This document shows positions 46,601 through 57,972 of a stretch of DNA of 64,000 bases, piece after piece. The DNA is from Liolophura sinensis (Eukaryota > Mollusca > Polyplacophora > Chitonida > Chitonidae), in the NCBI RefSeq assembly GCF_032854445.1, contig NC_088304.1, positions 4,588,001 to 4,652,000 of the forward strand, written 5' to 3'. Both the position numbers and the translations under genes were made by a program. How positions within the stretch are numbered: position 1 is the first letter of the stretch; every line of letters begins with the position of its first letter. A model generated the notes under the pieces. That model was given only the letters and a program-made list of their open reading frames with translations, was not told where the DNA came from and made no database searches.

Positions 46601-49600
46601 ATTTACATATTTGATTGCTATCAAACACTAACAAAACTAACAGGCAAGTTTTACTTGGATATGGGAGTTTAACTGCAGTAGTATGAACCTATTATGAATA
46701 ATGGTGTTATTGCTTTCAGGGAAAACTTTGGTGTCCAGCACCCCAAGTACTCAGACGCACTGTTAGATTATGGCTTCTACCTGCTGAATGTGGATTCTAT
46801 CAGTGCAGCTGTTCATGTCTATCAGGTGAGTACAGTTGTAACTCTGTGTAGTTACTTGTGACAGTCTTGTACCTGCTGAATGTGGATTCTATCAGGGCAG
46901 CTGTTCATGTCTATCATGTGAGTACAGTTGTAGTTCTGTGTAGTTACTTGTGACAGTCTTGTACCTGCTGAATGTGGATTCTATCAGTGCAGCTGTTCAT
47001 GTCTGTCAGGTGAGTACAGTTGTAACTCTGTGTAGTTACTTGTGACAGTCTTGTACCTGCTGAATGTGGATTCTATCAGTGCAGCTGTTCATGTCTATCA
47101 GGTGAGTACAGTTGTAACTCTGTGTAGTTACTTGTGACAGTCTTGTACCTGCTGAATGTGGATTCTATCAGTGCAGCTGTTCATGTCTATCAGGTGAGTA
47201 CAGTTGTAACTCTGTGTAGTTATTGTCACAGTCTTCTACATGCTGAATGTGGATTCTATCAGGGCAGCTGTTCATGTCTATCAGGTGAGTACAGTTGTAA
47301 CTCTGTGTAGTTACTTGTGACAGTCTTGTACCTGCTGAATGTGGATTCTGTCAGTGCAGCTGTTCGTGTCTATCAGGTGAGTACAGTTGTAACTCTGTGT
47401 AGTTACTTGTGACAGTCTTGTACCTGCTGAATGTGGATTCTATCAGTGCAGCTGTTCATGTCTGTCAGGTGAGTACAGTTGTAACTCTGTGTAGTTACTT
47501 GTCACAGTCTTCTACCTGCTGAATGTGGATTCTATCAGTGCAACTGTTCATGTCTATCAGGTGAGTACAGTTGTAACTTTGTGTAGTTACTTGTCACAGT
47601 CTTCTACCTGCTGAATGTGGATTCTATCAGTGCAGCTGTTCATGTCTATCAGGTGAGTACAGTTGTAACTCTGTGTAGTTACTTGTGACAGTCTTGTACC
47701 TGCTGAATGTGGATTCTATCAGTGCAGCTGTTCATGTCTATCAGGTGAGTACAGTTGTAACTTTTTGGAGTTACTTGTGACAGTCTTCTACCTGCTGAAT
47801 GTGGATTCTATCAGTGCAGCTGTTCATGTCTATCAGGTGAGTACAGTTGTAACTCTGTGTAGTTACTTGTCACAGTCTTGTACCTGCTGAATGTGGATTC
47901 TATCAGTGCAGCTGTTCATGTCTATCAGGTGAGTACAGTTGTAACTCTGTGTAGTTACTTGTGACAGTCTTGTACCTGCTGAATGTGGATTCTATCAGTG
48001 CAGCTGTTCATGTCTGTCAGGTGAGTACAGTTGTAACTCTGTGTAGTTACTTGTGACAGTCTTGTACCTGCTGAATGTGGATTCTATCAGTGCAGCTGTT
48101 CGTGTCTATCAGGTGAGTACAGGTGTAACTCTGTGTAGTTACTTGTGACAGTCTTGTACCTGCTGAATGTGGATTCTATCAGTGCAGCTGTTCATGTCTA
48201 TCATGTGAGTACAGTTGTAACTCTGTGTAGTTACTTGTGACAGTTTTGTACCTGCTGAATGTGGATTCTATCAGTGCAGCTGTTCATGTCTATCAGGTGA
48301 GTACAGTTGTAACTCTGTGTAGTTACTTGTGACAGTCTTGTACCTGCTGAATGTGGATTCTATCAGTGCAGCTGTTCATGTCTATCAGGTGAGTACAGTT
48401 GTAACTCTGTGTAGTAACTTGTGACAGTCTTGTACCTGCTGAATGTGGATTCTATCAGTGCAGCTGTTCATGTCTATCAGGTGAGTACAGTTGTAACTCT
48501 GTGTAGTTACTTGTGACAGTCTTGTACCTGCTGAATGTGGATTCTATCAGTGCAGCTGTTCATGTCTATCATGTGAGTACAGGTGTAACTCTGTGTAGTT
48601 ACTTGTGACAGTCTTGTACCTGCTGAATGTGGATTCTATCAGTGCAGCTGTTCATGTCTATCAGGTGAGTACAGGTGTAACTTTGTGTAGTTACTTGTCA
48701 CAGCCTTCTACATGCTGAATGTGAATTCTGTCATGTTCACGTTTAATTGACAGTATTTTTTGGTCTCCCCTCATGCATTCACAAAATAATTACCATATCG
48801 ATTAGTTGATATAATGAGGTACATAAATGTAATGTGGCAATGTGAAGTGGATTGAAAGCATAGCTGCTGAGCGAAAAGTACATGTAGAATGTAAACTGAC
48901 CTCTGTGATACTGTCCTGTTTTCCAGACTGCGCTTGATATACGACAAGCAGTGTTTGGGGGTAATAATCTGCACATGGCCATCGCCCACGAGGACCTTGC
49001 TTATGCTTCCTATGTCCACGAGTACAGCTCCGGCAAATTCAAGGATGCGCGGTAAGACACACGATTCCCCAGGGGGTCAGAGAATTGTGTGGCTAGGTAG
49101 TGTTATGAACATACCCAGTTGAAAATAATGATAAAGCCTGCAATAAAATGAATAATTAAAGATATTCTAAAATTAAAAAACACATATTTGTCAAGCCGCT
49201 GAAAAAGGAGAATGAAGTTGACATTGTCAGATGCTACAAGGTAATGTCATGGCAAATGCCGTGGTTCTGGTAAATATTTGAGACAGTTGGCTGAATTGTA
49301 TTTCAACTGAATTAAAAATGATAACAAAAAAAACAACCGTCCCCCCCCCCCCCCCCCCAAAAAAAAAAATGAGTTATAGGGCTCTGTATTGTCCTCGAAA
49401 TTTTGATGTATGTGAATAAATTAATATTGTAGCAGTAGGGCAGTTACATGAACAGCTTTGGTATGTTTCTGCTGAGTTTCAACAATACTGTAGTAGAACA
49501 TAGTGGATGCTGTGTTTTTATCTTTACTGTAATGACAAGAATGGTTTTTTTTTGTCTTCTCTCACAGAGACCATGCTGAGAAGGCTATTGAAATTATTGG

Positions 49601-51989
49601 TCACATTTTACCTGAAGATCACCTGTTACTTTCATCTTCCAAAAGGGTCAAAGGTGAGAAATCTTTTCTAATTGGGAGAGTGTAATTTTTGCCACTTATA
49701 TAACCTGAGTTATTTAGGAAGATGGCTGGAAACCGTCCTAAGCAGCCACAAACATTTTTAACTGCTCGGTAAAACTGTAAATCAGTTTTTAATTAGGAAT
49801 TCTTACGAGGCCATGTACACTTTGTGTCCCCGGGAATTATCTTTTACACCTCTTATTCGGGCAATATTTGTGGTGTTCAACCTTCACTGTGGAATATCCT
49901 GGAGCAGGAGCAGGCCTGGAGACATGTAAATTGTCCGGGAGAAGGTGTCCTGCATTTACATGTATTTTGACGTAAAGTTGTATCTCCGATTATGTCACAG
50001 CTTAGATGGGATATAATCTCGAAAACACCTGTATTTATTAATATTAATTAACATACAATTAACAAATTGTTACAGCTCTAATTCTGGAGGAGATAGCGAT
50101 AGACACCCACGTGAAGGAGACGGGTGATCAGCTCCTACACGATGCACAGGATCTCCATCTCCAATCACTAGCCCTGGCCAAAAAGGCTTTCGGAGAAAAC
50201 AATGTTCAGACGGCCAAACACTACGGCAATCTAGGAAGGCTGTATCAGTCCATGCATAGGTACCAGGTGAGTCTCACATTGTTAGTCCCCTGGCCCTCAG
50301 GCCGAATAAGGTACGTGAATGTTGGACACTGTATTAGTCCATTTGATAGATGGGTGTAGCAAGACTAGTGCACTAAGATTACGGAAGAGTACTCTCTGGA
50401 GTTATGCTGACAAGAAGGAAATGTGATGTACATGAAGGTCATGTACTGGTTTTAATGGTGTCAGTGAAATATATTTTGACTGAGTTGGATTTGTGTCTGG
50501 TGTCCTTAACATGGTGCTCCAGTGTGGCAATACTGAATAAAGATGGACACAATGGCCAGTGTATAGGCACAATGGCCAGTAGATAGGGACAATAGCCAAT
50601 AGATATTCACAATGGCCAATAGATATGCACAATGGTCAAAACAGTGTTACAAAGAAATGTTAAAGTCCAAGCAATCAAACACGATTCTACTAATGGTTAT
50701 AATTAATTGAGGAACTATAATTGTAAAATAGTTATGATTTATGATATCCATGCATGAGTGTGCGATGTGTGTGAGAAGTCCTTGACTCCATCCTTCTGAG
50801 AACGGTGCAGTTCTTCGCACTTCTCACCTCCTACAGTATTACTGTAATTCTTCTACCTTTCCACATGTTTGCAAGGCATTTATTCAAGGATAGTCTGGGA
50901 GGCAGTATTTTGTGTAGACTGATAAAATTATACTTTTTTTTTTGAAGAAGTGGAATTGGGCACGCCAACCAGTGTAGATCTATCTCCAAAATCAAAGAGA
51001 AAATATGCATAAATTGGACGGTAATAGCTCTTTCATGTGTGAAAAGGTATCTACATCCCTTTATAGCGACTATGTATATGAGTTGATGTATTTCATGCTT
51101 TTAGGAAGCTGAAGAAATGCACCTGAAAGCAATAGAAATCAAAGAACGGCTGTTGGGGGCGGAGGATTATGAGGTTGCGCTGTCGGTGGGTCACCTGGCA
51201 TCTCTCTACAACTACGACATGGAGAAGTACGAGGAGGCAGAAAAACTCTACCTGAGATCCATATCCATAGGTAACTGCAGGCTGCCTGAAATGTTCTTCT
51301 CGTGTATCATTCCTATATGAGAAATCCTTGTAAAAAATGTTATTTATATTTTTTCTATTTTATTGATAATATTGCAAACTCTTAAAACTCATTAATGTGT
51401 TTAACAAATGTCTAAAGTTGTATAGTTTTATCTTCTTTCCTGTAATATGCCAAATATATTTTTTGGTGCTTGTGTGTATAGAAAACTCTTAGAATGGAAC
51501 ACAAACAGGTCAGCGTCTCGACAGAAAGCATTGTGATATTAATGCCTTTCAAGACTGCCTTTCGGGCCTGTTTATAGTTTACACATTTATCATTTTTCTT
51601 TAAGGGTTTCAGATTTAAAATATTAAAATTTAAGTGTGCTCATTGAAATTTGGACATATATGTGGTCAGCTAGTGTATGGAATGACTGGAATGACGAGTA
51701 CAAGTACTAACAGTGTAGAGCATACATGTGGATTTTAACACTATGAATTCCAATGTATGTTTCAGGGAAGAAGTTATTTGGTGACGGGTACAGTGGCCTG
51801 GAGTATGATTACCGTGGCCTGATGAGGTTGTACCAGAACGAGGGTGACTTCGTCAGCATGGAGAAGTATCGCCAGGTGTTACAGGAGTGGTCCCAGATCC
51901 GAGATGTCCACAACTCCAAAGACGAGAAACCATTGGACTTCGCACCTCTGCTGAAACTCCTCGACATGATACAGCAGTATTTTGGTTAA
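37676..51989 (+). CDS. APPBP2: amyloid protein-binding protein 2 (TPR receptor of CUL2 E3 ligase)
   Basis: Complete 14-exon gene: 37676-37816, 40301-40389, 42030-42181, 42549-42672, 44278-44446, 44979-45035, 45485-45517, 46042-46109, 46720-46825, 48927-49051, 49568-49653, 50076-50266, 51105-51270, 51766-51989. All phases fit, giving 576 aa (human about 585). The N-terminus MASACALEWVPDSLFNTAV matches the elongin-B/C-binding-type start of the family. Very conserved blocks are RHLLHHCFQALMDHGV, KHPKYSD-like HPKYSDALLDYGFYLLNV, AHEDLAYASYVHEYSSGKF, LPEDHLLLSSSKRVKALILE, NVQTAKHYGNLGRLYQSM and DYEVALSVGHLASLYNYDM, the last three in TPR helices. In vertebrates it recruits C-degron substrates to CUL2 ligases and was first described as binding the APP tail and microtubules. 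The C-terminal 45 residues differ from vertebrates and end LLDMIQQYFG. Intron 1 has a duplicated exon 1 segment and intron 9 a splice-site minisatellite. Confidence 0.98.
37730..39515. repeat. 893-bp direct tandem duplication spanning exon 1/intron 1 of APPBP2
   Basis: 37730-38622 is repeated at 38623-39515 with no difference found on reading. The unit begins inside exon 1 (GTCACAGCAATTGTGAC), includes the donor AAG|GTAAGG and continues 806 bp into intron 1. The breakpoint shows 3-bp homology (AGT). The second copy (38623-38709) therefore holds 87 bp of exon 1 coding sequence with a functional-looking donor but no start codon. Confidence 0.95.
39653..39921 (+). mobile_element. full-length SINE family A in APPBP2 intron 1
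   Basis: GGGGGCCTCTGTGGCTCAG head, GAGTTCAAGTCC B box, centre, ATAAGTGAAATATTCTTGAG and AAATAAA tail, flanked by GGGTAATC-type direct repeats (TGGGGTAATC at left, TTGGGTAATC at right). Confidence 0.92.
40810..41140 (+). mobile_element. full-length SINE family B in APPBP2 intron 2
   Basis: Head GGTAGCCTAATGGTTAGAG, B-box region GGGATTATACCTGGGAATC, body GGCCCAGTGTCAGTATAATG and AGCACTTTGGTGGCCC, 3' end CATATGACTGAAAAATTG. Moderately diverged from the copy at 24779. Confidence 0.87.
42704..43080. mobile_element. MITE-like element in APPBP2 intron 4
   Basis: 377 bp with terminal inverted repeats: AGGGCTGTTTCTCAAAAG at left, and reverse complement of the right end AGGGCTTCTCAAAAGTATC. No transposase frame. 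Confidence 0.62.
43368..43435. repeat. 18-bp tandem repeat, four copies
   Basis: GACTTGGAAACATCTT repeated four times in intron 4 of APPBP2. Confidence 0.9.
44055..44163. repeat. 27-bp tandem repeat, four copies, APPBP2 intron 4
   Basis: GTGGAAGCTGAGCTGGAAAC followed by ATGGCCT, four copies, three of them identical. The period of 27 keeps frames open on both strands, but no splice signals support coding use. Confidence 0.92.
44500..44768. repeat. about 28-bp minisatellite, nine copies, APPBP2 intron 5
   Basis: Unit ACTTACACAAATCTGACAAG, TACAGAAGA, with variant and shortened copies. Confidence 0.92.
45662..45867. mobile_element. MITE family, copy 1 (APPBP2 intron 7)
   Basis: Begins AATTCTTCAACCTTTTCGC; the reverse complement of its end is AATTCCTCGACCTTTTTGC. 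The interior shares AGACTGATAAAATTATACTT and AGTTTTGTCTCCAAAA with the copies at 50846 and 56987. Confidence 0.8.
46351..46555 (-). mobile_element. SINE family A copy in APPBP2 intron 8
   Basis: ATTTGATAGGTGTTTTAAG, CGTACTCAAGATTATTTCAC, AAGCCCGGGGGAAAACCAC and GTTGGATTTGAAC are present. The head is truncated or decayed after about 46550. Confidence 0.85.
46779..48740. repeat. 92-bp minisatellite made from the APPBP2 exon 9/intron 9 junction
   Basis: About 21 copies. Each unit is the last 47 nt of exon 9 (ACCTGCTGAATGTGGATTC to GTTCATGTCTATCAG) plus the first 45 nt of intron 9 (GTGAGTACAGTTGTAACTC, TGTAGTTACTTGTGACAG). The real exon 9 end is the first copy (46779-46825). Nearly all copies keep CAG|GTGAGT; a few have CAT|GTGAGT. 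The period of 92 is not a multiple of three. Confidence 0.97.
49341..49370. repeat. poly-C/poly-A homopolymer run in APPBP2 intron 10
   Basis: About 17 C followed by about 10 A. Confidence 0.9.
50540..50640. repeat. about 20-bp repeat, five copies, APPBP2 intron 12
   Basis: CACAATGGCCAGTATATAGG-like units with substitutions. Confidence 0.8.
50846..51056. mobile_element. MITE family, copy 2 (APPBP2 intron 12)
   Basis: Starts AATTCTTCTACCTTTCCACA and shares AGACTGATAAAATTATACTT and ATCTCCAAAATCAAA with copies 1 and 3; the right end is GTGTGAAAAGGTATCTAC. Confidence 0.75.
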
Positions 51990-52739
51990 CAGGAGCCCAC
52001 AGAGCTGACACGGGCTCGACACATAGGCTCTGTGATGTTGTTGTTGTTGTTATTGTTAGCATATACAACCGTGCTGTGGTTTTCACAACCACTGGAAGCC
52101 CGAGTGTTTTTTTTTATGTGAAGCAGGTGGTTGTAGCACACCTGATAAGTATGTACAGCAGGTAAGCTGAGGAGTGTGTTCATGTTTGTGGTTGTTTGTG
52201 ACACACCTGGATGGACACACCTGGATGGTATAGGTTGAGAAGACATCAGAGACGTACCATATATTAAAAAAATGTATGGCTTTGTGTGGTTACGACATTA
52301 AATCAATCTCACTGAGGTCAGAATAGTGAGATTGATAGAGTAACTTCACATAACTAGATCTGAAGTAACTCCAGCCTTTAATATCAAAGTCAAATGTAAT
52401 AGCTTCTTACACTACTTTCTGAGATTTAGTACCGGCTCTATACATGGACTTGTAGCTAATTAAATTTGAAGAAACATCTTATCTCTGTCTAGGGGCTGTT
52501 TGTCAAGTTAAAGTGTTCCTTTCTGTCAAATCCAGGGAAGATTCTGATCAGTGCTAACATTACTTTGGTATCTCCAACCAAAGAAAGGAGCAGATTGTAT
52601 TTCAAATTTAGTTAGTGACATGTCATTACAGTGAGCAGAACTTTACTAGATCTGACTTGAGTGAGATTTGTGTTCTCTCATTCAAATGTAGTACTCTTAG
52701 TGTGTAAGAATGTGCTGCGTGTAGCACTGACCTCTTTGT

Positions 52740-53170
52740 ACAGATGCGTCGCATGTAGTGCAGACCCCATTGTATGACAGTGTGTCGTATGTAGCACAGA
52801 CCTCAATGTGTGAGGATGTGCCACATGTAGCACTGACCCCATTGTATGACAATGTGCCACATGTAGCACTGACCTCGGTGTGTGAGAGTGTGTCGTATAT
52901 AGCACTGACCTCAGCATGTGAGGATGAGCCACATGTAGCACTGACCTTTGTGTATGAGAATGTGCAGTATGTAGCACTGACCTCAATGTGTGAGGATGTG
53001 CCGTATGCAGCACTGACCTCAGTGTGTGAGGATGTGTTGCATGCAGCTCTGACCTCAGTGTGTGAGGATGTGCTGTATATAGCACGGACCTCCATGTGTG
53101 AGGATGTGCCGCATGCAGCTCTGACCTCACTGTGTGAGGATGTGTCGCATGTATAATTGACCACAGTGTA
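52740..53170. repeat. 36-bp minisatellite, about 12 copies, probable APPBP2 3' UTR
   Basis: Unit ATGTAGCACTGACCTCAG, TGTGTGAGGATGTGCCGC. The 36-bp period keeps three frames open (minus 52678-53193 and 52697-53164, plus 52758-53156) without coding signals. Confidence 0.95.
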
Positions 53171-53509
53171 GTAGTATACTCCTTATGCATCATTTACTTC
53201 CATTAGTGAAGATGCACCACATGTAGCCTGAGCAATTTGATTGGTTTTGTTCCACCTTTTTTCGACTATATCCTGCACTTAAGAGTGGTTTGGTTATTGA
53301 TGACAAACTGATGCATTTGTTGTGTCCAGCAAATGTACATTCATATACAGTATACAGTTTATACTTTCGTTGAGAAAGCGTTAGTGTTCAGTGTTGTGCT
53401 ACATATGGGGTAACCTCAAGGTTATGTGCTACTTCTGTGCCACTGCCTAGCTACAGTTAAGTCCTACACCTGCACTAAGTTATATCCTAGGCCTCAGTGC
53501 ATTTTTGTG

Positions 53510-53780
53510 CGATTCTAGCAACATATTAGCTACATCCTCCTACATGTAACATATTAGCTACATCCTCTAACATATTAGCTACCTCCTCCTACATGTAACA
53601 TACTAGCTACATCCTCCTACATGTAACATATTAGCTACATCCTCCTACATGTAACATATTAGCTACATTCTCCTACATGTAACATATTAGCTACATTCTC
53701 CTACATGTAACATATTCGCTACATCCTCCTACATGTAACATATTAGAACATATTAGCTACATCCTCCCACCTGTAATGTG
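53510..53780. repeat. 28-bp minisatellite, about nine copies
   Basis: Unit TAGCTACATCCTCCTACATG, TAACATAT, with shortened copies lacking ACATGTAAC. Confidence 0.94.
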
Positions 53781-56525
53781 TAACCTGTTCTCCTAGCTAG
53801 GCTTCGTTCTCACTACATTTTTTACATGCAAGCCACTTCCTTCCGGCTGCACGTCCTGACTTTTTGGGTATGTGCAACATCTTTTGTAGCACTACACTTA
53901 TGTCATCCTTACTCATTTCATGTTACTTCAGCTCATACACATTTAATACCTGTTGGCTAGTCATGATGTATTGTGTACATGAAATTTTGTTACAATTTAA
54001 ACTCTGGCACCAGCTTGCACCCTGAACTTAACCGCTGTAGTGACTTTCAAAGAAGACAGTGTTGTTGTGGTAGTGTTGCACATATCTCTGTGAGATCTCC
54101 ATGCAAACAGAGTCAAGGCTCAGTTTCACAAGTGGCATACGACATTTTTTATGGTACATTTGTCGTACGATATTTTGTATGTTATAATTACCATGCCATT
54201 GTCCTATCCGTGCGATTATCAAACATGTACGACAAGTTTGTGAAGTCTTAGTCTTGATCATCCTAAGGAGAATCCGTAACTGTTGAAGACATGGGACCTT
54301 TGTCTTGCTAGACACGTGGGCATGTGTCGGAATGTGTCAGTCTGGAACTGTTTTGATACTGTTACAATGTGAGGACTGGAACAGAGCATAAATGCGTGTC
54401 ACAAAAAACAGTACGAGAGGGATTTAGTTTCGTGTACATGTACTTTGTGTGAAAAGTATACCATCACTCCATGAAAGGGAAAGAGTTTAAGATCAATTCA
54501 CATGTGCAGTGCCATTGTAGGTTTTTTTGTTGTTGTTGCTTTGTCCTTTGGTGTTTTTTTTTTGTTCTTATTTTTATTTTGTTTTTTTTTGTTGCATGAT
54601 TTCCACTTTGATTATTGACCTTTGTCCTGTATTAGGTGCGGTACTTGCCTGTACACGTATTTATGTTATGTTCTCCACTTTGTTTACAGAGTACATGTTC
54701 ATGCGTTAATGAGACAACAAAGTGCTGTACCTGTGACTGTTGTTGTGCTAAGTTTTCCTCACTGTAAATACATGTAGGTTTAGACAGCTTTGAATTTTAC
54801 ACAGCATTCTTATTTTTTGTACTTCCCCAGTAACCTCCCTTTATGACTGGAGCGATGCAATTCTGTCTGCAAATATACAAAATTGGTTATCTCCCAGAAA
54901 CAGGCATGTGTGACACCTGTACCTAGCTTTGGGTCAGATTGAGGTAGAGTGTATCCTTAAGCTTTTGCAGTTTTGATAGCCATCAGGATAAGATTTTCAC
55001 TCGTGTTTTCATTGGTAAGACCATTGAATTTCTTTTACCTGTACTGTTGGTTTTCTATTCATGTGTATTTCACAAAAAATTCATGTTAAATTTTTTTAGC
55101 ATGCTGTAGAAACATAGATATCAATGATCAAAGAAAAACAGAGAAAGTCAGTTTCACTGGATACACCATCTTTGCATTTTAGATCTGACCAGTCCGATTC
55201 ATGATTGCATGTGCAATATACATTTGAAATTATTAAGCTTGCGATATGACTTCACGAGAGCTCCACATACGGGGATATGGGGAATGATGATTTAAAAATG
55301 CACAGCGGCCACCTTAATCAGATGAGCAGATGCTAATACAGGATAAGAAATAACGTGACTTAAATGTTGTGCATTTTGCATGAAATTCTGGCTTCCAACC
55401 ATTTTCTGATTTCGTTCTCTTCAGTCAATGGCGTGGACTAAAACAGCAAAATTATTGTTAAGGAATTTCATGTACCAAAATTGAATTTAAATTTGAAAAA
55501 GCAAAAAATATGATTTAATGATTCAGAAGATGACACATCTTCTAATGTCAACACATTCAAACAATATATGAGTGTAAGGTTTAGCTTTTTTGCATACTCA
55601 TTAAAAGTACAGAAAGAGATGATGTCCTTTTCACTGAAGCTTCATAATAGAGTAATTAGTTTGAGAACCCCTCCCCCCCCCAAAAAAAAACTGTACCCCT
55701 CCACAAAAAATTATTATTTCATAAATTCCTCAGCTTTGACCTCTGTTGATGTCAGAGTGATAGAGCATTTATTAGGTGGCCAAACTCTAGGCCTTTCTTA
55801 ATGTCTTTCCTGATTGGTAAGATTTTTTTGACTTTTCGCATTGGCTGAGGTAGCAGTATGTTGATTTTTAATAGTACAGTTCAAAGTCTGGGTGAAACTC
55901 TTTCACTTACGGGAATGTTGGGTGAGAAAAGCCTATAAATGCATATAAAATGAACAACTTACACTGTACATACTTTGTCAGTAGAATGTTTTTTTATTTT
56001 TTTTTTGGCTGAACAATGATCTTATAAGAAAATCTGCTGCATGTTTATATGGACACAATAGTTATGTTGGAATGTGAGATTAATATATGCCATCAAGTTA
56101 TACTGCAAATCAGAGGTCTCAAAGTGTGTTGGCCTTAAGCCATGTAATACCTGGACCACATTTGACGGTATGTGTGGAAGTTTATTGTTGAGTCAAAACA
56201 GAGCTGTTTGAGGGGATGGGCATTGATCACAACAAATATCAAACCAGTTTAAAACGAGAAGATTGATTAGCTTTTTGCTTGTCATTTTTTTACCTGTGAT
56301 TAATTCCTGACGTTTGGAGATTTCTGTTGAGTTTACTTTCTAACAACACATTCATGTAGATAACACTGATTTTCAAGCAAGATAAAATTCTGCTGACATT
56401 ATGTTACAAAACAGAACTACAGGGAATATTACCTGTGTGAATTCTGTGAAGGGAAAGATACTGTAAAATTCAATGTGAGAAAGGAAACTATTGTAATTTG
56501 TTTTTTCACGGAGTTAAATTCTGTC

Positions 56526-56757
56526 ATGGGGACCTCCGTGAACCAGGAGCCTCTCCCCAATGCAGTCGCTGTGAGTTCAAGTCCAGCTTATGCTGGCTTC
56601 CTCTTCGGTCATATGTGGGAAGGTCTGCAGCAACCTGCAGACGGCTGTGGTCTCCCTCGGGCTCTGACCGGTTTCCTCCCACATACTTAATGCTGTCAGC
56701 CATCGTATAAGTGAATATTTGTGAGTAAGGTGTAAAGCACCAATCAGATATATAGAT
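56526..56757 (+). mobile_element. SINE family A with internal deletion of the A-box region
   Basis: The head reads GGGGACCTCCGTGAACCAGG: the segment between CCTCCGTG and CCAGGAGCC that carries the A box in other copies is missing. The rest, including GAGTTCAAGTCCAGC and CATCGTATAAGTGAATATTT, is present. Confidence 0.88.
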
Positions 56758-56986
56758 ACATGCAGTCAGAACAAGAGATGTGCTGATGCATATGTAACCT
56801 GTGCTGGGCATGACAACCTGACATTAAATGCCTGTTTTAGAGGGGGGAAAAAGTTGAAAATAGTCACTGTGATGTGACTGGTGGCATTCGTTATCAACAC
56901 AGTGCAAAAAATCCCACCACTCAGTCAAAACATGTGACTGCATGTAACCCAGAGGAAAACAAAATTTATACAAACTAGGGTACAGT

Positions 56987-57194
56987 AATTCTTCAACCTT
57001 GTCGCTTGTTTACAAGGTGTTTATTCAAGCATATTCTGAAAGCATTATTCGGTGTAGACTGATAAAATTATACTTCTTGAGAAGCCCTGAAATGGGCCGA
57101 TCCATCCAATGCAGTTTTGTCTCCAAAATCATATTCAAATGTTTGTATGTTGCGCTGAAAGTTGGTCTTTCATATGCGAAAAAGGTGAGGAATT
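56987..57194. mobile_element. MITE family, copy 3
   Basis: AATTCTTCAACCTTGTCGC at left, GCGAAAAAGGTGAGGAATT at right, in inverted orientation to each other. Same internal AGACTGATAAAATTATACTT as copies 1 and 2. Confidence 0.8.
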
Positions 57195-57931
57195 TGGTTA
57201 AAGGTATTTTCAGATTAAGTTTTTAATGGCTTTTCTACTGATGCTGACTTAATTTTACAGTTTCCTCACCATTAAAAATTTGGATTAATGTATATAAGAG
57301 CATGTGGAGAGTGGCCAATTACTTACACAGGAAAAGGTGAGAACCTTTTCACCAATCATGTCATTTGCATGCATTTCTTCCATTCATGATTCTTTGAAAT
57401 GAATCTGAATTGAGGAAGCGTGTCTTACCTGGAATTTATGTATGGTTCTAAAAAATTTGCAATAATTAGATAAAGATTTCCAAGTTTATACTGTTTTGGA
57501 ATGATTCTGACTTAATTTGTGTATTAATGTGTGTATTGTGATAAAAATAAATCCTAATATATCTGTGTTAATTATGCTGACTATTATTAATGATTATCTC
57601 ACTTTGGGTGAGCTTGACTTGTTTCATGTGTCGGCCATGTTGGTAGGAACATCATGTAAATATTAAGCGGATTTACACAAAAAAAAAAAAAAAAAAGATT
57701 CACTGGCTGAGAAAATGGCATTTTATATTGTATAGTTTTATGTTATCTTCAAATGAGTGTTACATGCAGATTAGAGAACGGAGACTTTGCATGACCTACT
57801 GTTAGAAGCCATGTTGGAGAAATGCTGCTATACCAGTTCATGTTCATATGCCTCCAATATGGTGGACAAACGGTTGATCTGCCAGTGGGGTGACATTGTG
57901 CACTACACGTAACACTACAGTAGTTCATTTT

Positions 57932-57972
<41 letters not shown>

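Noticed and set aside
52678-53193. 171- and 155-codon minus-strand frames
   Set aside because: 36-bp repeat artefacts in the APPBP2 3' flank.
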